Source: Stutzerimonas balearica DSM 6083 (GTDB lineage: Bacteria > Pseudomonadota > Gammaproteobacteria > Pseudomonadales > Pseudomonadaceae). From it: a stretch of DNA of 64,000 nt. The stretch lies in assembly GCF_000818015.1 (NCBI RefSeq), contig NZ_CP007511.1, positions 1,908,001 to 1,972,000 of the forward strand. Direction: 5' to 3'. Positions 42,755 through 52,202 of the stretch are shown here, in pieces (within the stretch, counting starts at the first letter, position 1; every line of letters starts with the position of its first letter). The notes below the pieces were generated by a model. It searched no databases. It saw only the letters and a program-made list of their open reading frames with translations, and had not been told where the DNA came from. The position numbers were made by a program, and so were the translations under genes.

Positions 42755-43873
42755 ATGCCACGTCTTGCAGACCCATTCGCACTCAAGCACCTGACGCTGC
42801 GCAATCGCGCCGTGCTCGCGCCGATGACCCGTGTCAGCGCCGAACCCGACGGGCAGGCCAACGAGCTGATGCGCGACTATTACCAGTCCTTTGCCGAAGG
42901 CGGCTTTGCCATGCTGATCAGCGAAGGCACCTACACTGACACCGAGTACAGCCAGGGCTACTTCAACCAGCCAGGGCTGGCCACCGCCGCGCAGCGTGAT
43001 AGCTGGAAGCCGGTGGTCGAGGCGGTGCACGAAGCGGGCGCGCTGTTCATCGCGCAGCTCATGCACGGCGGTGCGCAAACCCAGGGCAACATCCACCATG
43101 CGCGCCACGTCGGGCCCTCGGCCGTGCAGCCCGCGGGCCAGCAGTTGGCTTTTTACGGTGGTGAAGGGCCTTACTCCACGCCTGCCGAAATGAGCGAGGA
43201 GGAGATCCAGCAGGCCATAGAAGGCTTTGCCCAGGCTGCACTGCATGCACGCGACGCCGGTTTCGATGGGGTCGAGCTGCACGCGGCCAACGGCTACCTG
43301 CTACATGAGTTTCTCAGCGTCGAGTTCAATCAGCGTAACGACCGCTGGGGCGGTGACTTCAAGGCCCGGCTGGCGCTGCCGCTTGCCGTCCTGCGACGCG
43401 TGCGCGAGGTGGTCGGCGAGCGTTTCGTGGTCGGCATGCGGTTATCGCAGGGCATGGTGACCGACGGCCGATTGAAGTGGGACGGCGGCATCGAGGAGGC
43501 GAAGATCCGCTTCGCGACGCTCGCCGATGCGGGGCTGGACTATCTGCACGTCACCGAGTACGACGCCGCCCAGCCAGCGTTCGGCGAAGGCCCGAGCCTG
43601 GCAGCCATTGCCAGCCGCTGCGTGCCGATACCGGTGATCGGCAACGGCGGCATCACCACCGGCGAGCAGGCCGATGCCTTGCTCGAGCGTGATGATGTGG
43701 CGCTCGTGGCCATCGGCAAGGCAGCGCTTGCGAACCATGACTGGCCCAGGCGCATCGAGGCCGGTGCCGGGCTGGCGAGCTTCGAGCAGGCGATGCTCCA
43801 GCCCATGGCGACGTTGACCAACGAGCTGGCCTGGCGCAATGCGAACGACCGTCCGGCCACGCTGCGTGCGTGA
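42755..43873 (+). CDS. Old-yellow-enzyme family NADH:flavin oxidoreductase (ene-reductase)
   Basis: A 372-residue FMN TIM-barrel protein. Landmarks are NRAVLAPMTR, QLMHGGAQ, FAQAALHARDAGFDGVELHAANGYLLHEFLS (split near 165-195), NDRWGGDF and VIGNGGITTGEQADALLE. It is a substrate-general C=C reductase family; the position between exaC and pqqA hints at a role in alcohol/aldehyde metabolism, but no partner is proven. Confidence 0.88.
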   Translation: MPRLADPFALKHLTLRNRAVLAPMTRVSAEPDGQANELMRDYYQSFAEGGFAMLISEGTYTDTEYSQGYFNQPGLATAAQRDSWKPVVEAVHEAGALFIAQLMHGGAQTQGNIHHARHVGPSAVQPAGQQLAFYGGEGPYSTPAEMSEEEIQQAIEGFAQAALHARDAGFDGVELHAANGYLLHEFLSVEFNQRNDRWGGDFKARLALPLAVLRRVREVVGERFVVGMRLSQGMVTDGRLKWDGGIEEAKIRFATLADAGLDYLHVTEYDAAQPAFGEGPSLAAIASRCVPIPVIGNGGITTGEQADALLERDDVALVAIGKAALANHDWPRRIEAGAGLASFEQAMLQPMATLTNELAWRNANDRPATLRA

Positions 43874-44025
43874 GCCGATAGCTGTTCCGCCAGCGACAGG
43901 CGCTGTGACTTCAGCACTACCAATGCAGGCTGTTGTCTCCTTCCAAAGTACCATTCTGCTCATGCGGAACAGGGTGCTTAATGAGGTTGTCGGAATCGTC
44001 CGGCACAGAAAAAGAGGACCGACCC

Positions 44026-44097
44026 ATGTGGACCAAACCCGCTTTCACTGACCTGCGTATTGGTTTCGAAGTGACCATGTATTTCGCCAATCGTTGA
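44026..44097 (+). CDS. pqqA: PQQ precursor peptide PqqA (canonical copy)
   Basis: A 23-residue peptide, [13 protein letters not shown] followed by [10 protein letters not shown], with the cross-link pair Glu15 and Tyr19. It matches the standard Pseudomonas/Klebsiella PqqA length and pattern. AGAGGACC lies just before ATG 44026. A hairpin separates it from pqqB, which should let pqqA be made in excess over the enzymes. Confidence 0.95.
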   Translation: MWTKPAFTDLRIGFEVTMYFANR

Positions 44098-44105
44098 TTG
44101 GCTGC

Positions 44106-44134
44106 GCCCCGGTCAGCCGGGGCTTTGCTTTTTT
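44106..44134 (+). terminator. Attenuating terminator between pqqA and pqqB
   Basis: A 7-base-pair stem, GCCCCGG (44106-44112) and CCGGGGC (44117-44123), loop TCAG, followed by TTTG-C-TTTTTT. Because pqqB has a good ribosome-binding site 17 bases later, this is better read as a partial terminator than the end of the operon. Confidence 0.8.
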
Positions 44135-44150
44135 GGAGGGGAGCTGGCCT

Positions 44151-45062
44151 ATGTTCGTACGGATTCTCGGATCTGCCGCTGGAGGCGGCTTCCCTCAGTG
44201 GAACTGCAACTGCGCCAACTGCTCCGGGGTGCGCAACGGCACGCTTCGCGCCCAGCCGCGCACCCAGTCGTCCATCGCCATCAGTGACGACGGGCAAAAC
44301 TGGATTCTCTGCAACGCCTCGCCGGACATTCGTGCCCAGCTCGAGTCGTTTCCCGCGCTGCAACCGGCGCGTCGCCCACGCGATACGGCAATCGGCGCGA
44401 TCATCCTGCTCGACAGCCAGATCGACCACACCACCGGCCTGCTGACCCTGCGCGAAGGGTGCCCGCACGAGGTGTGGTGTACCGAGATGGTCCATCAGGA
44501 CCTGACCACCGGTTTCCCCCTGTTCAACATGCTTTCGCACTGGAATGGCGGGCTGCGCTGGAACCCCATCGGCCTGGAAGGGCAGTTCTCCATCGATTGC
44601 TGCCCGAATCTGCTGATCTCGCCGATTCCACTACGCAGCTCAGCGCCGCCCTATTCACCGCACCGCAACGATCCGCATCCGGGTGACAACATCGGGCTGC
44701 TGATCGAGGATCGCCGCAGCGGCGGGCGTCTGTTCTATGCGCCGGGGCTCGGCCAGGTGAGCGAGGCGCTGTGCGAGACCATGCGCGGCGCCGATTGCCT
44801 GCTGGTCGACGGTACGCTCTGGCGTGACGACGAGATGCAGGTGCGCGAGGTAGGCGACAAACTCGGCAGTGAGATGGGCCACCTGCCGCAGAGCGGCCCG
44901 GGCGGCATGATCGAGGTGCTCGACGGCGTGCCGGGCAAGCGCAAGATCCTCATTCACATCAACAACACCAACCCGATCCTCGACGAGGAGTCGGCCGAGC
45001 GCAGGATCCTCGACGAGCACGGCATCGAAGTCGCCTTCGATGGCATGGACATCGAGCTGTAG
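44151..45062 (+). CDS. pqqB: PQQ biosynthesis protein PqqB (metallo-hydrolase fold hydroxylase)
   Basis: A 303-residue metallo-beta-lactamase-fold protein. It opens [20 protein letters not shown] with the conserved zinc-site cysteines (CNCANC). The histidine motif is modified, as in PqqB ([13 protein letters not shown]), and the C-terminal [16 protein letters not shown] matches the family. It hydroxylates the tyrosine-derived ring of the cross-linked intermediate in current models. A GGAGGGGAG ribosome-binding site precedes the ATG. Confidence 0.95.
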   Translation: MFVRILGSAAGGGFPQWNCNCANCSGVRNGTLRAQPRTQSSIAISDDGQNWILCNASPDIRAQLESFPALQPARRPRDTAIGAIILLDSQIDHTTGLLTLREGCPHEVWCTEMVHQDLTTGFPLFNMLSHWNGGLRWNPIGLEGQFSIDCCPNLLISPIPLRSSAPPYSPHRNDPHPGDNIGLLIEDRRSGGRLFYAPGLGQVSEALCETMRGADCLLVDGTLWRDDEMQVREVGDKLGSEMGHLPQSGPGGMIEVLDGVPGKRKILIHINNTNPILDEESAERRILDEHGIEVAFDGMDIEL

Positions 45063-45092
45063 CACCAGACGAACCAGAAAAGGACTGCTTTC

Positions 45093-45845
45093 ATGACGCT
45101 GCCGGCCATGAGCCCCACCGAATTCGAGCAGGCGCTGCGCGCCAAGGGCGACTTCTACCACATCCACCATCCGTACCATCGTGCGATGTACGAGGGGCGC
45201 GCCACGCGCGAGCAGATCCAGGGCTGGGTGGCCAACCGTTTCTACTACCAGGTGTGCATTCCGGTGAAGGATGCGGCGATCATGGCCAACTGCCCGGATC
45301 GCGCGACCCGGCGCGAGTGGATCCAGCGAATCATCGATCACGACGGTCGTCCCGGCGAGGAGGGTGGGATTGAGGCCTGGCTGCGTCTGGCCGAGTCCGT
45401 GGGGCTCGATCGCGAGCAGGTGCTGTCCGAAGAGCTGGTGCTGCCTGGCGTCCGTTTCGCAGTCGATGCCTATGTGAATTTCGCCCGTCGCGCCAGCTGG
45501 CAGGAGGCGGCCAGCAGCTCGCTCACCGAGCTGTTCGCGCCGACGATCCATCAGTCGCGGCTGGATGCCTGGCCACAGCATTACCCCTGGATCGACCCGG
45601 CCGGCTACGACTATTTCCGCAAGCGGCTCAAGGAAGCGCGGCGTGATGTCGAGCACGGCCTGCGTATCACGCTCGAGCACTATCGCACCCGCGAGGCGCA
45701 GGAGCGCATGCTCGAGATCCTGCAGTTCAAGCTCGACGTGCTCTGGAGCATGCTCGATGCCATGAGCATGGCCTATGAGCTGGACCGCCCGCCGTACCAC
45801 ACCGTGACCCGCGAGCGGGTCTGGCATCGTGGCATCGCCTTGTGA
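45093..45845 (+). CDS. pqqC: Pyrroloquinoline-quinone synthase PqqC
   Basis: A 250-residue cofactor-free oxidase that performs the last eight-electron oxidation to PQQ. The family helices are present: [38 protein letters not shown], and [17 protein letters not shown]. Conserved His and Tyr/Arg active-site residues fall in these blocks. It lies 30 bases after pqqB. Confidence 0.96.
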   Translation: MTLPAMSPTEFEQALRAKGDFYHIHHPYHRAMYEGRATREQIQGWVANRFYYQVCIPVKDAAIMANCPDRATRREWIQRIIDHDGRPGEEGGIEAWLRLAESVGLDREQVLSEELVLPGVRFAVDAYVNFARRASWQEAASSSLTELFAPTIHQSRLDAWPQHYPWIDPAGYDYFRKRLKEARRDVEHGLRITLEHYRTREAQERMLEILQFKLDVLWSMLDAMSMAYELDRPPYHTVTRERVWHRGIAL

Positions 45846-45912
45846 TGCCGAGGCCTGGACGTAGTGGAATGCAGATGCTGTTGTGTGTCATGCATCCCCG
45901 GAGAACGAATCG

Positions 45913-46191
45913 ATGAGCGACGACATCCTGCTGAAGGTTCCGGCATTGCGCCGCGGCTATCGCTTTCAGTTCGAGCCGGCCCAGGACTGTCATGTGCTGC
46001 TGTACCCCGAGGGCATGATCAAGCTCAACGAGAGCGCCTCGGCAGTGCTCGAACTGGTCGACGGGGCGCGTACCGCAGGCGCCATCGTCGCCGAATTGCA
46101 GGCCCGGTTCCCCGAAGCCGAAGGGATCGAGGAAGACATTCTGGGCTTTCTGGAGGTTGCGCTTGAACGTTTCTGGATCGAGTTTCGCTAA
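45913..46191 (+). CDS. pqqD: PQQ peptide chaperone PqqD
   Basis: A 92-residue protein, [17 protein letters not shown], then [25 protein letters not shown] and a C-terminal [13 protein letters not shown]. It binds PqqA and hands it to PqqE. ATG 45913 is used; an in-frame upstream extension would add only ten residues. It overlaps pqqE by about 29 bases, the same style of overlap seen in the leftward copy. Confidence 0.93.
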   Translation: MSDDILLKVPALRRGYRFQFEPAQDCHVLLYPEGMIKLNESASAVLELVDGARTAGAIVAELQARFPEAEGIEEDILGFLEVALERFWIEFR

Positions 46192-47317
46192 GCCTGACGT
46201 GAGCGTCGGCCCGCCGATGTGGCTGCTGGCCGAGCTGACCTACCGCTGCCCACTGCAGTGCCCCTACTGTTCCAACCCGCTGGATTTCGCCGCGCATCAG
46301 CAAGAGCTCAGCACCGAGCAGTGGATCGAGGTGTTCCGCCAGGCGCGCGAGCTGGGCGCGGCCCAGCTGGGGTTTTCCGGAGGCGAGCCGCTGGTTCGGC
46401 AGGATCTGGTCGAGCTCATCGCTGCAGCCCGCGAACTCGGTTACTACACCAACCTCATCACCTCCGGCATCGGGCTGACCGAGGAGAAGATCGCCAGCTT
46501 CGCCGAGGCGGGGCTGGACCATATCCAGATCAGCTTCCAGGCCGCGGACGAGGAGGTGAACAATCTGCTCGCCGGTTCGAAGAAAGCCTTCGCCCAGAAG
46601 CTGGAGATGGCTCGTGCGGTCAAGCGCCACGGCTATCCGATGGTGCTCAATTTCGTCACCCATCGGCACAACATCGACAACATCGACAACATCATCCGCC
46701 TGTGCCTGGAGCTGGAAGCCGACTTCGTCGAGCTCGCCACCTGCCAGTTCTACGGCTGGGCGGAACTGAACCGCGCCGGGTTGTTGCCGAGCAAGGCCCA
46801 GCTGGTGCGCGCCGAGCAGATCACCAACGAGTGGCGTGAGCGCCTGGCGGCCGAAAAGCATCCATGCAAGCTGATCTTCGTCACGCCGGACTATTACGAG
46901 GAACGTCCTAAGGCCTGCATGAACGGGTGGGGTAACCTCTTCCTCGACATTACCCCCGACGGTACTGCGCTGCCGTGCCACAGCGCGCGTCAGCTGCCGG
47001 TGCAGTTTCCCAACGTGCGCGAACACAGCATCGAGCACATCTGGTACCACTCCTTTGGCTTCAACCGTTACCGGGGCGATGACTGGATGCCCGAGCCCTG
47101 TCGCAGCTGCGATGAGAAGGCCCGCGACTTCGGCGGCTGCCGCTGTCAGGCGTTCATGCTCACCGGCGACGCCGCCAATGCCGACCCGGTTTGCAGCAAG
47201 TCGGGCCAGCATGAGCTGATTCTCGCCGCGCGCCGCCAGGCCGAGGAGGCGCCCGAGCCGCTCGAGGGGCTGACCTGGCGCAATCCGCAGGCTTCGCAGC
47301 TGATCTGCAAGGGCTGA
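46163..47317 (+). CDS. pqqE: PqqA peptide cyclase PqqE
   Basis: About 384 residues. The radical-SAM cluster cysteines are C29, C33 and C36 in [13 protein letters not shown]; the SAM motif is [16 protein letters not shown] cysteines are in [41 protein letters not shown] and VCSK. The start is uncertain: TTG 46163 has TGGAGG six bases upstream, while TTG 46157 and GTG 46199 are alternatives. Full length for the family. Confidence 0.93.
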   Translation: MNVSGSSFAKPDVSVGPPMWLLAELTYRCPLQCPYCSNPLDFAAHQQELSTEQWIEVFRQARELGAAQLGFSGGEPLVRQDLVELIAAARELGYYTNLITSGIGLTEEKIASFAEAGLDHIQISFQAADEEVNNLLAGSKKAFAQKLEMARAVKRHGYPMVLNFVTHRHNIDNIDNIIRLCLELEADFVELATCQFYGWAELNRAGLLPSKAQLVRAEQITNEWRERLAAEKHPCKLIFVTPDYYEERPKACMNGWGNLFLDITPDGTALPCHSARQLPVQFPNVREHSIEHIWYHSFGFNRYRGDDWMPEPCRSCDEKARDFGGCRCQAFMLTGDAANADPVCSKSGQHELILAARRQAEEAPEPLEGLTWRNPQASQLICKG

Positions 47318-47323
47318 GGGCCG

Positions 47324-49198
47324 GTGCCGGCTGCGACGTTGCCCTACGGTGACTGGCCAAGCGCCTGGACGGCGCAACGTGCAGCCGAAGCCAGCCGCGA
47401 CTTTGCCGAACTGTGCGCAGGGCACGGCGGGCTCTACTGGATCGACTACTGCCCGAGCGACTCGCGCTGCACGCTCTGGCATTGGCGCAGCGATACAGCC
47501 GCGCGCTGTGTGACGCCGCGCGGTTTCTCCGTTCGCAGCCGGGTCTACGAGTATGGCGGCGGTGCCTTCTGCCTGCTGCCGCACCAGCTGGCCTTCGTCA
47601 ACGAGGCCGATCAGCAGATCTGGTTACAGCCGGTGGACGACGCGGCTGCTACCCCATGGCCACTGACCTCCGCCGCCGAGCGGCGCTACGGCGATCTGCA
47701 ATACGACCCGCTGGCGGAAGCGGTTCTTGCGATAGAGGAGAGCCACGAAGCTGGCGTCGTGCGGCACCGCTTGGTCAGCATCGCAGTCGCTGGCGGGGCG
47801 CGACAGGTGGTTGCCGAAGACACGGACTTCTATTCGGCACCGACCCTCAGCCCGGATGGCCAGCGCCTGGCTTGGGTCGAATGGGATCGTCCGCATCAAC
47901 CCTGGAGCCGGAGCCGGTTGCAGCTTGCGCAACGCAGCGACGGTCGATGGTGCGCTCCGCGTTGCCTGGCTGGCTCTAATTGCGTCGAGTCGGTTCAGCA
48001 ACCGCGCTTCTCGGCTGACGGCGTACTCCATTGGCTGAGCGATCACTCCGGCTGGTGGCAGCCATGGTGCGAAACGGAGCGCGGGGCCCGCCAGCTGATC
48101 GAAGTGCCATATGACCACGCGCCAGCGCCCTGGCAACTGGCGACCTGCAGCTACCTGCCGCTGGGCCATGGCAAGCTGCTGCTCACCCGGCAGGTCGAAG
48201 GGTTCGGCCTGTTGCTCGAAGCGGATGGCGCCGGCACCCAGCGCCGCTTGGCCGAAGGCTTCAGCCGCTGTCGACAGCTGGCTGCCGACGCCGAACGCTT
48301 CTACTGCATTGCCGGCTCGCCGACGCGCCTGCCCGCCGTTCTGGCCATCGAACGACGCGATGGATCCGTGCGGGTCCTGGCCGGAGGCGCGTCGCCGCTG
48401 GCCGACGAAGACGTTTCCCGGCCGGAGCCGTTGGCGTTCGCCACAGCCAACGGCGAGACGGCCCACGCCTTTTTCTTCGCGCCCCGCAATCCTCGCTGCG
48501 CGGCGCCGAGCGGCACGCGACCGCCGCTGGTGATCTTTGTGCATGGCGGGCCTACCTCCGCCTGTTATCCGGTATTCGATCCACGCATCCAGTTCTGGAC
48601 CCAACGCGGCTTTGCCGCCGCCGACCTGAATTACCGTGGCAGCACCGGCTTCGGACGTGCCTACCGCCAGCGCTTGCACCTGTCTTGGGGCATAACCGAT
48701 GTCGAAGATGCGCTGGCGCTGGTCGAGGCACTGAGCACCCAGCAGCGGGTCGATCCGCAGCGGGTGTTCGTCCGCGGTTCCAGCGCCGGCGGTTACACCG
48801 CGCTGTCGGCGCTGGCGGCATCGCACCGGTTTCGTGGCGGCGCCAGCCTTTACGGGGTGAGCGACCCGCGGGTGCTGCGCCGGGTGACACATAAGTTCGA
48901 GGGCGATTACCTGGACTGGCTGATCGGCGATCCCGAACAGTTGCCCGAGCGCTATCGCGCGCGCTCGCCGTTGCATCGGGCCGGAGATATCCGCAGTCCG
49001 GTGATCTTCTTCCAGGGTGGGCTGGACGCGGTGGTGCTGCCCGAGCAGACCGAGCGCATGGTCGCCGCACTCCAGGCGCAGGGCGTCGAGGTCGAGTACC
49101 GGCGCTATCCCGACGAGCGGCACGGATTCCGTGACGCGGCCAACCTGGCCGATGCGCTGGAGCGGGAGTGGCGCTTCTACCTTCGTCTGCTGGCTTGA
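47324..49198 (+). CDS. pqqH: S9-family (prolyl oligopeptidase-type) peptidase of the pqq operon
   Basis: A 624-residue two-domain serine peptidase. The N-terminal ~370 residues form a beta-propeller; the C-terminal alpha/beta-hydrolase domain has the nucleophile in FVRGSSAGGYTAL, the Asp in GGLDAVVLPEQ and the His in YPDERHGFRD. It starts at GTG 47324, six bases after pqqE. It corresponds by position to P. aeruginosa PA1990 (PqqH). It may trim PqqA-derived peptides, but that is inference. Confidence 0.82.
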   Translation: MPAATLPYGDWPSAWTAQRAAEASRDFAELCAGHGGLYWIDYCPSDSRCTLWHWRSDTAARCVTPRGFSVRSRVYEYGGGAFCLLPHQLAFVNEADQQIWLQPVDDAAATPWPLTSAAERRYGDLQYDPLAEAVLAIEESHEAGVVRHRLVSIAVAGGARQVVAEDTDFYSAPTLSPDGQRLAWVEWDRPHQPWSRSRLQLAQRSDGRWCAPRCLAGSNCVESVQQPRFSADGVLHWLSDHSGWWQPWCETERGARQLIEVPYDHAPAPWQLATCSYLPLGHGKLLLTRQVEGFGLLLEADGAGTQRRLAEGFSRCRQLAADAERFYCIAGSPTRLPAVLAIERRDGSVRVLAGGASPLADEDVSRPEPLAFATANGETAHAFFFAPRNPRCAAPSGTRPPLVIFVHGGPTSACYPVFDPRIQFWTQRGFAAADLNYRGSTGFGRAYRQRLHLSWGITDVEDALALVEALSTQQRVDPQRVFVRGSSAGGYTALSALAASHRFRGGASLYGVSDPRVLRRVTHKFEGDYLDWLIGDPEQLPERYRARSPLHRAGDIRSPVIFFQGGLDAVVLPEQTERMVAALQAQGVEVEYRRYPDERHGFRDAANLADALEREWRFYLRLLA

Positions 49199-49218
49199 CC
49201 GCTCGCCGTTCGGAGCAT

Positions 49219-49238
49219 TGCATTAACCCCTCAATGCA
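49219..49238. repeat. Inverted repeat upstream of ercA
   Basis: TGCATT and AATGCA separated by eight bases. The CAATGCAG part also occurs upstream of the rightward pqqA (43921-43928). It could be an operator for a regulator of the alcohol-oxidation genes; no protein is assigned. Confidence 0.5.
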
Positions 49239-49282
49239 GTAGGCTTTGCGTTGTTGTTACAAAAAATAAAAAGGCCGTAGTG

Positions 49283-50446
49283 ATGAGCCCGAATATCAGC
49301 CTGCAGCGCAAGTTCGTCTCCCCGGAAATCGTATTTGGCGCAGGATGTCGCCACAGTGTCGGTACCTGTGCAGCCAACTTCGGTGCTCGCAAGGTACTGC
49401 TGGTGACCGATCCGGGCGTTCAGGCCGCGGGCTGGGTCGATGACGTGCAGGCTGCGCTGGAACGTTCTGGCATCGAGCATTGCCTGTTCGCCCAGGTGTC
49501 GCCCAACCCGCGTTGCGAAGAGGTGATGCTGGGGGCCGAGCTCTATCGCAGCGAGGGCTGCAACGCGATCGTCGCGGTCGGCGGCGGCAGCCCGATGGAT
49601 TGCGCCAAGGGCATCGGCATCGTCGCCGCACATGGTCGCCACATCAGCGAGTTCGAGGGCGTCGACATGCTGCGCGTGCCGAGCCCGCCGATCATCCTGA
49701 TCCCCACGACGGCCGGTACCTCGGCTGATGTTTCGCAATTCGTCATCATCTCCAATCAACAGGAGCAGATGAAGTTTTCCATCGTCAGCAAGGCCGCGGT
49801 GCCGGATGTGTCGCTGATCGACCCGGAAACCACCCTGAGCATGTCGCCTTTCCTGTCGGCCTGTACCGGTATCGATGCACTCGTGCATGCGATCGAGGCG
49901 TTCGTCTCGACCGGCCATGGCCCGCTGACAGACCCGCATGCACTCGAGGCCATGCGCCTGATCGGCGGCAACCTGATCCGGATGATTGCCAACCCTGGCG
50001 ATATCCAGCTGCGCGAGCAGGTCATGCTCGGCAGCATGCAAGCCGGCCTGGCGTTCTCCAATGCCATCCTCGGTGCCGTTCATGCCATGTCGCACAGCCT
50101 CGGCGGCTACCTGGACCTGCCTCACGGGCTATGCAATGCGGTGCTGGTCGAGCATGTGGTCGCCTTCAACTACGATGCCGCGCCGGAGCGTTTCAAGATC
50201 GTCGCCGAAACGCTGGGCATCGATACCCGCGGCCTGACCCAGCGGCAGGTTCGCGAGCGGCTGGTCAGCCATCTGATCGATTTCAAGCGCGCCGTGGGCT
50301 TCACCGAGAGCCTTTCGCTGCATGGCGTGAACCTGAGCGACATTCCGTTCCTTTCGCAACACGCGATGCGCGACCCGTGCATCCTCACCAATCCCCGCTC
50401 GTCGACGCAGCGCGACGTCGAGGTCGTTTATGCCGAAGCCCTCTGA
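49283..50446 (+). CDS. ercA: Iron-containing alcohol dehydrogenase (ErcA-type)
   Basis: A 387-residue group III alcohol dehydrogenase. The NAD region is VAVGGGSPMDCAKGIGI; GTSADVSQF follows, and metal ligands are in DALVHAIEAF, HAMSHSLGG and LPHGLCNA. ErcA is required for regulated ethanol growth in P. aeruginosa (PA1991), acting as part of a signalling cascade rather than bulk oxidation. Its end overlaps the ercS start by 17 bases. Confidence 0.9.
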   Translation: MSPNISLQRKFVSPEIVFGAGCRHSVGTCAANFGARKVLLVTDPGVQAAGWVDDVQAALERSGIEHCLFAQVSPNPRCEEVMLGAELYRSEGCNAIVAVGGGSPMDCAKGIGIVAAHGRHISEFEGVDMLRVPSPPIILIPTTAGTSADVSQFVIISNQQEQMKFSIVSKAAVPDVSLIDPETTLSMSPFLSACTGIDALVHAIEAFVSTGHGPLTDPHALEAMRLIGGNLIRMIANPGDIQLREQVMLGSMQAGLAFSNAILGAVHAMSHSLGGYLDLPHGLCNAVLVEHVVAFNYDAAPERFKIVAETLGIDTRGLTQRQVRERLVSHLIDFKRAVGFTESLSLHGVNLSDIPFLSQHAMRDPCILTNPRSSTQRDVEVVYAEAL

Positions 50447-52112
50447 CGGCCAGCACGACGCTCTGGCGCAGTTGCTGGGGTTCGGCAGTCATTCGGCACG
50501 CAAGAGTCACTATCCGGAACTGCTGGCGCGCCTCGAGGAGCTCGAGGCCGAGCGCAATCGCTACAAGTGGCTGTTCGAGCATGCGGTCCATGGCATCTTC
50601 CAGGCCAACCTGCAGGAGGGTATTCGTGCGGCGAACCCGGCGCTGGCGCGAATGCTCGGCTACGACACGCCGGAGCAGGCCCTCTGGGGGCTGACGGATC
50701 TGGCGCATCACCTGTTTCTGGGGGGCGAGGCCGAGCTGCGCACGATTCGCCAGACCCTGAGCAGCGAGCGGGCCCTGCTGGGGTACGAAACGCGGCTGCG
50801 CCGTCGCGACGGCAGTGCGATCGACGTGATCATGAACCTGCTGGTCAAGCCCGACGAGGACGGACTGGTAGAGGGCTTTGTCGCCGACATCACCGAACGC
50901 AAGCTGGCGCAGTTGCGCCTGATACAGCTCAACGAGCAACTCGAGCAGCGTGTCGCCGAGCGAACCTGTGAGCTGCGCGAGGCGCGGGATGTGGCCGAGG
51001 CGGCCAATCGCAGCAAGGACAAGTACCTCGCCGCGGCGAGCCACGACCTGTTGCAACCACTGAACGCGGCGCGCCTGCTGATCTCCACGCTGCGCGAGCG
51101 GGCGCTGCCGGTGCCGGAGCAGACGCTGGTCGAGCGCGCCCATCAGGCGCTGGAAGGCGCCGAAGACCTGCTCACCGACCTGCTGGACATTTCCAAGCTG
51201 GACCAGTGCGCGATCAAACCGGACATCGACGCCTACCGGCTGGACGAAATCCTCCTGCCGCTGGCTTCGGAATTCCAGTCCGTGGCCGAGGCCGAGCAGC
51301 TGCAGCTGCGCTGCTTCGTGCCGACTTATGCGGTCTACAGCGACTTTCGCCTGCTGAGCCGAATCCTGCGCAACTTCCTGTCCAACGCCTGTCGCTATAC
51401 CGATCAGGGTACGGTGCTGCTCGGCGCCCGGCGCCGTGGCGACTGTGTACGTATCGAGGTCTGGGACACCGGGCGCGGCATCGCCACCGACCAGATCGGC
51501 GCCATTTTCCAGGAATTCAACCAGCTGGGCGTGCAGCGGGCCGCCGAACGCAAAGGGGTGGGGCTTGGCCTGGCGATCGTCGATCGGATCGCCAACATGC
51601 TCGACTATTCGCTGCAGGTGCGTTCGCAACCCGGGCGCGGATCGGTATTCAGCATCGACGTGCCGCTCGCGCCGCTGCCGGCCCGAGAGCAGCGCACCTC
51701 GGCGGCTGCGACGACGTTTGGCGATCCGCTGCCGGGTTGCCGGTTGCTCGTGCTCGACAACGAGTCCAGCATTCTGCTGAGCATGGCCGCGCTGCTCGGG
51801 CAGTGGGGCTGCTGCGTGCTCACCGCGGCCAACCTGGACGAGGCGGTCGAGGCGCTTGGCGATGAGCCGCCTGCCGTCATCCTCGCCGACTATCACCTCG
51901 ATCACGAGGTCACCGGCTGGGAAGTCGCGCAGGCGCTGCGCGAGCGTTTCGCCCGCGATATCCCCGTCGTGATGATCACCGCCGACCGCAGCGACGAGTG
52001 CCGCCAGGCCTTGCAGGGCTTCGGCGTTCCGGTGCTGAACAAGCCGGTCAAGGCCGGCAAGATGCGCTCGGTGTTGTCGCACCTGCTGGGTGAGGGTAAG
52101 GCAGGCGGCTGA
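50430..52112 (+). CDS. ercS: Soluble hybrid sensor kinase with PAS and receiver domains (ErcS-type)
   Basis: A 560-residue protein without transmembrane segments. A PAS domain covers ~40-160 (YKWLFEHAVHGIFQANLQEG, ending VADITERK). A coiled-coil linker leads to HisKA, with the phosphoacceptor His in AASHDLLQPLNAARLL. The HATPase has NACRYTDQG, WDTGRGI and GVGLGLAIVD. A C-terminal receiver (residues ~440-555) has the Asp in VILADYHLDHEVTG and a Lys in VLNKPVK. Matches P. aeruginosa ErcS (PA1992), which regulates ethanol oxidation. Confidence 0.88.
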   Translation: MPKPSDGQHDALAQLLGFGSHSARKSHYPELLARLEELEAERNRYKWLFEHAVHGIFQANLQEGIRAANPALARMLGYDTPEQALWGLTDLAHHLFLGGEAELRTIRQTLSSERALLGYETRLRRRDGSAIDVIMNLLVKPDEDGLVEGFVADITERKLAQLRLIQLNEQLEQRVAERTCELREARDVAEAANRSKDKYLAAASHDLLQPLNAARLLISTLRERALPVPEQTLVERAHQALEGAEDLLTDLLDISKLDQCAIKPDIDAYRLDEILLPLASEFQSVAEAEQLQLRCFVPTYAVYSDFRLLSRILRNFLSNACRYTDQGTVLLGARRRGDCVRIEVWDTGRGIATDQIGAIFQEFNQLGVQRAAERKGVGLGLAIVDRIANMLDYSLQVRSQPGRGSVFSIDVPLAPLPAREQRTSAAATTFGDPLPGCRLLVLDNESSILLSMAALLGQWGCCVLTAANLDEAVEALGDEPPAVILADYHLDHEVTGWEVAQALRERFARDIPVVMITADRSDECRQALQGFGVPVLNKPVKAGKMRSVLSHLLGEGKAGG

Positions 52113-52202
52113 CCCGCCAGGCTTCGGGCTGGCGGTCGTCTGCCCCTACCGTTTTGGCGTGGGCGCTTCTACCCTGAGCCTAACCGTTCAGCTGGAGTCC
52201 CC

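Noticed and set aside
43874..44025. Extra open frame reading into pqqA
   Set aside because: It is the promoter region of the operon; the canonical 23-residue PqqA has its own ribosome-binding site.
47624..49123. Minus-strand frame across the pqqH gene
   Set aside because: The plus strand encodes the Ser-Asp-His triad of an S9 peptidase; the opposing frame lacks features.
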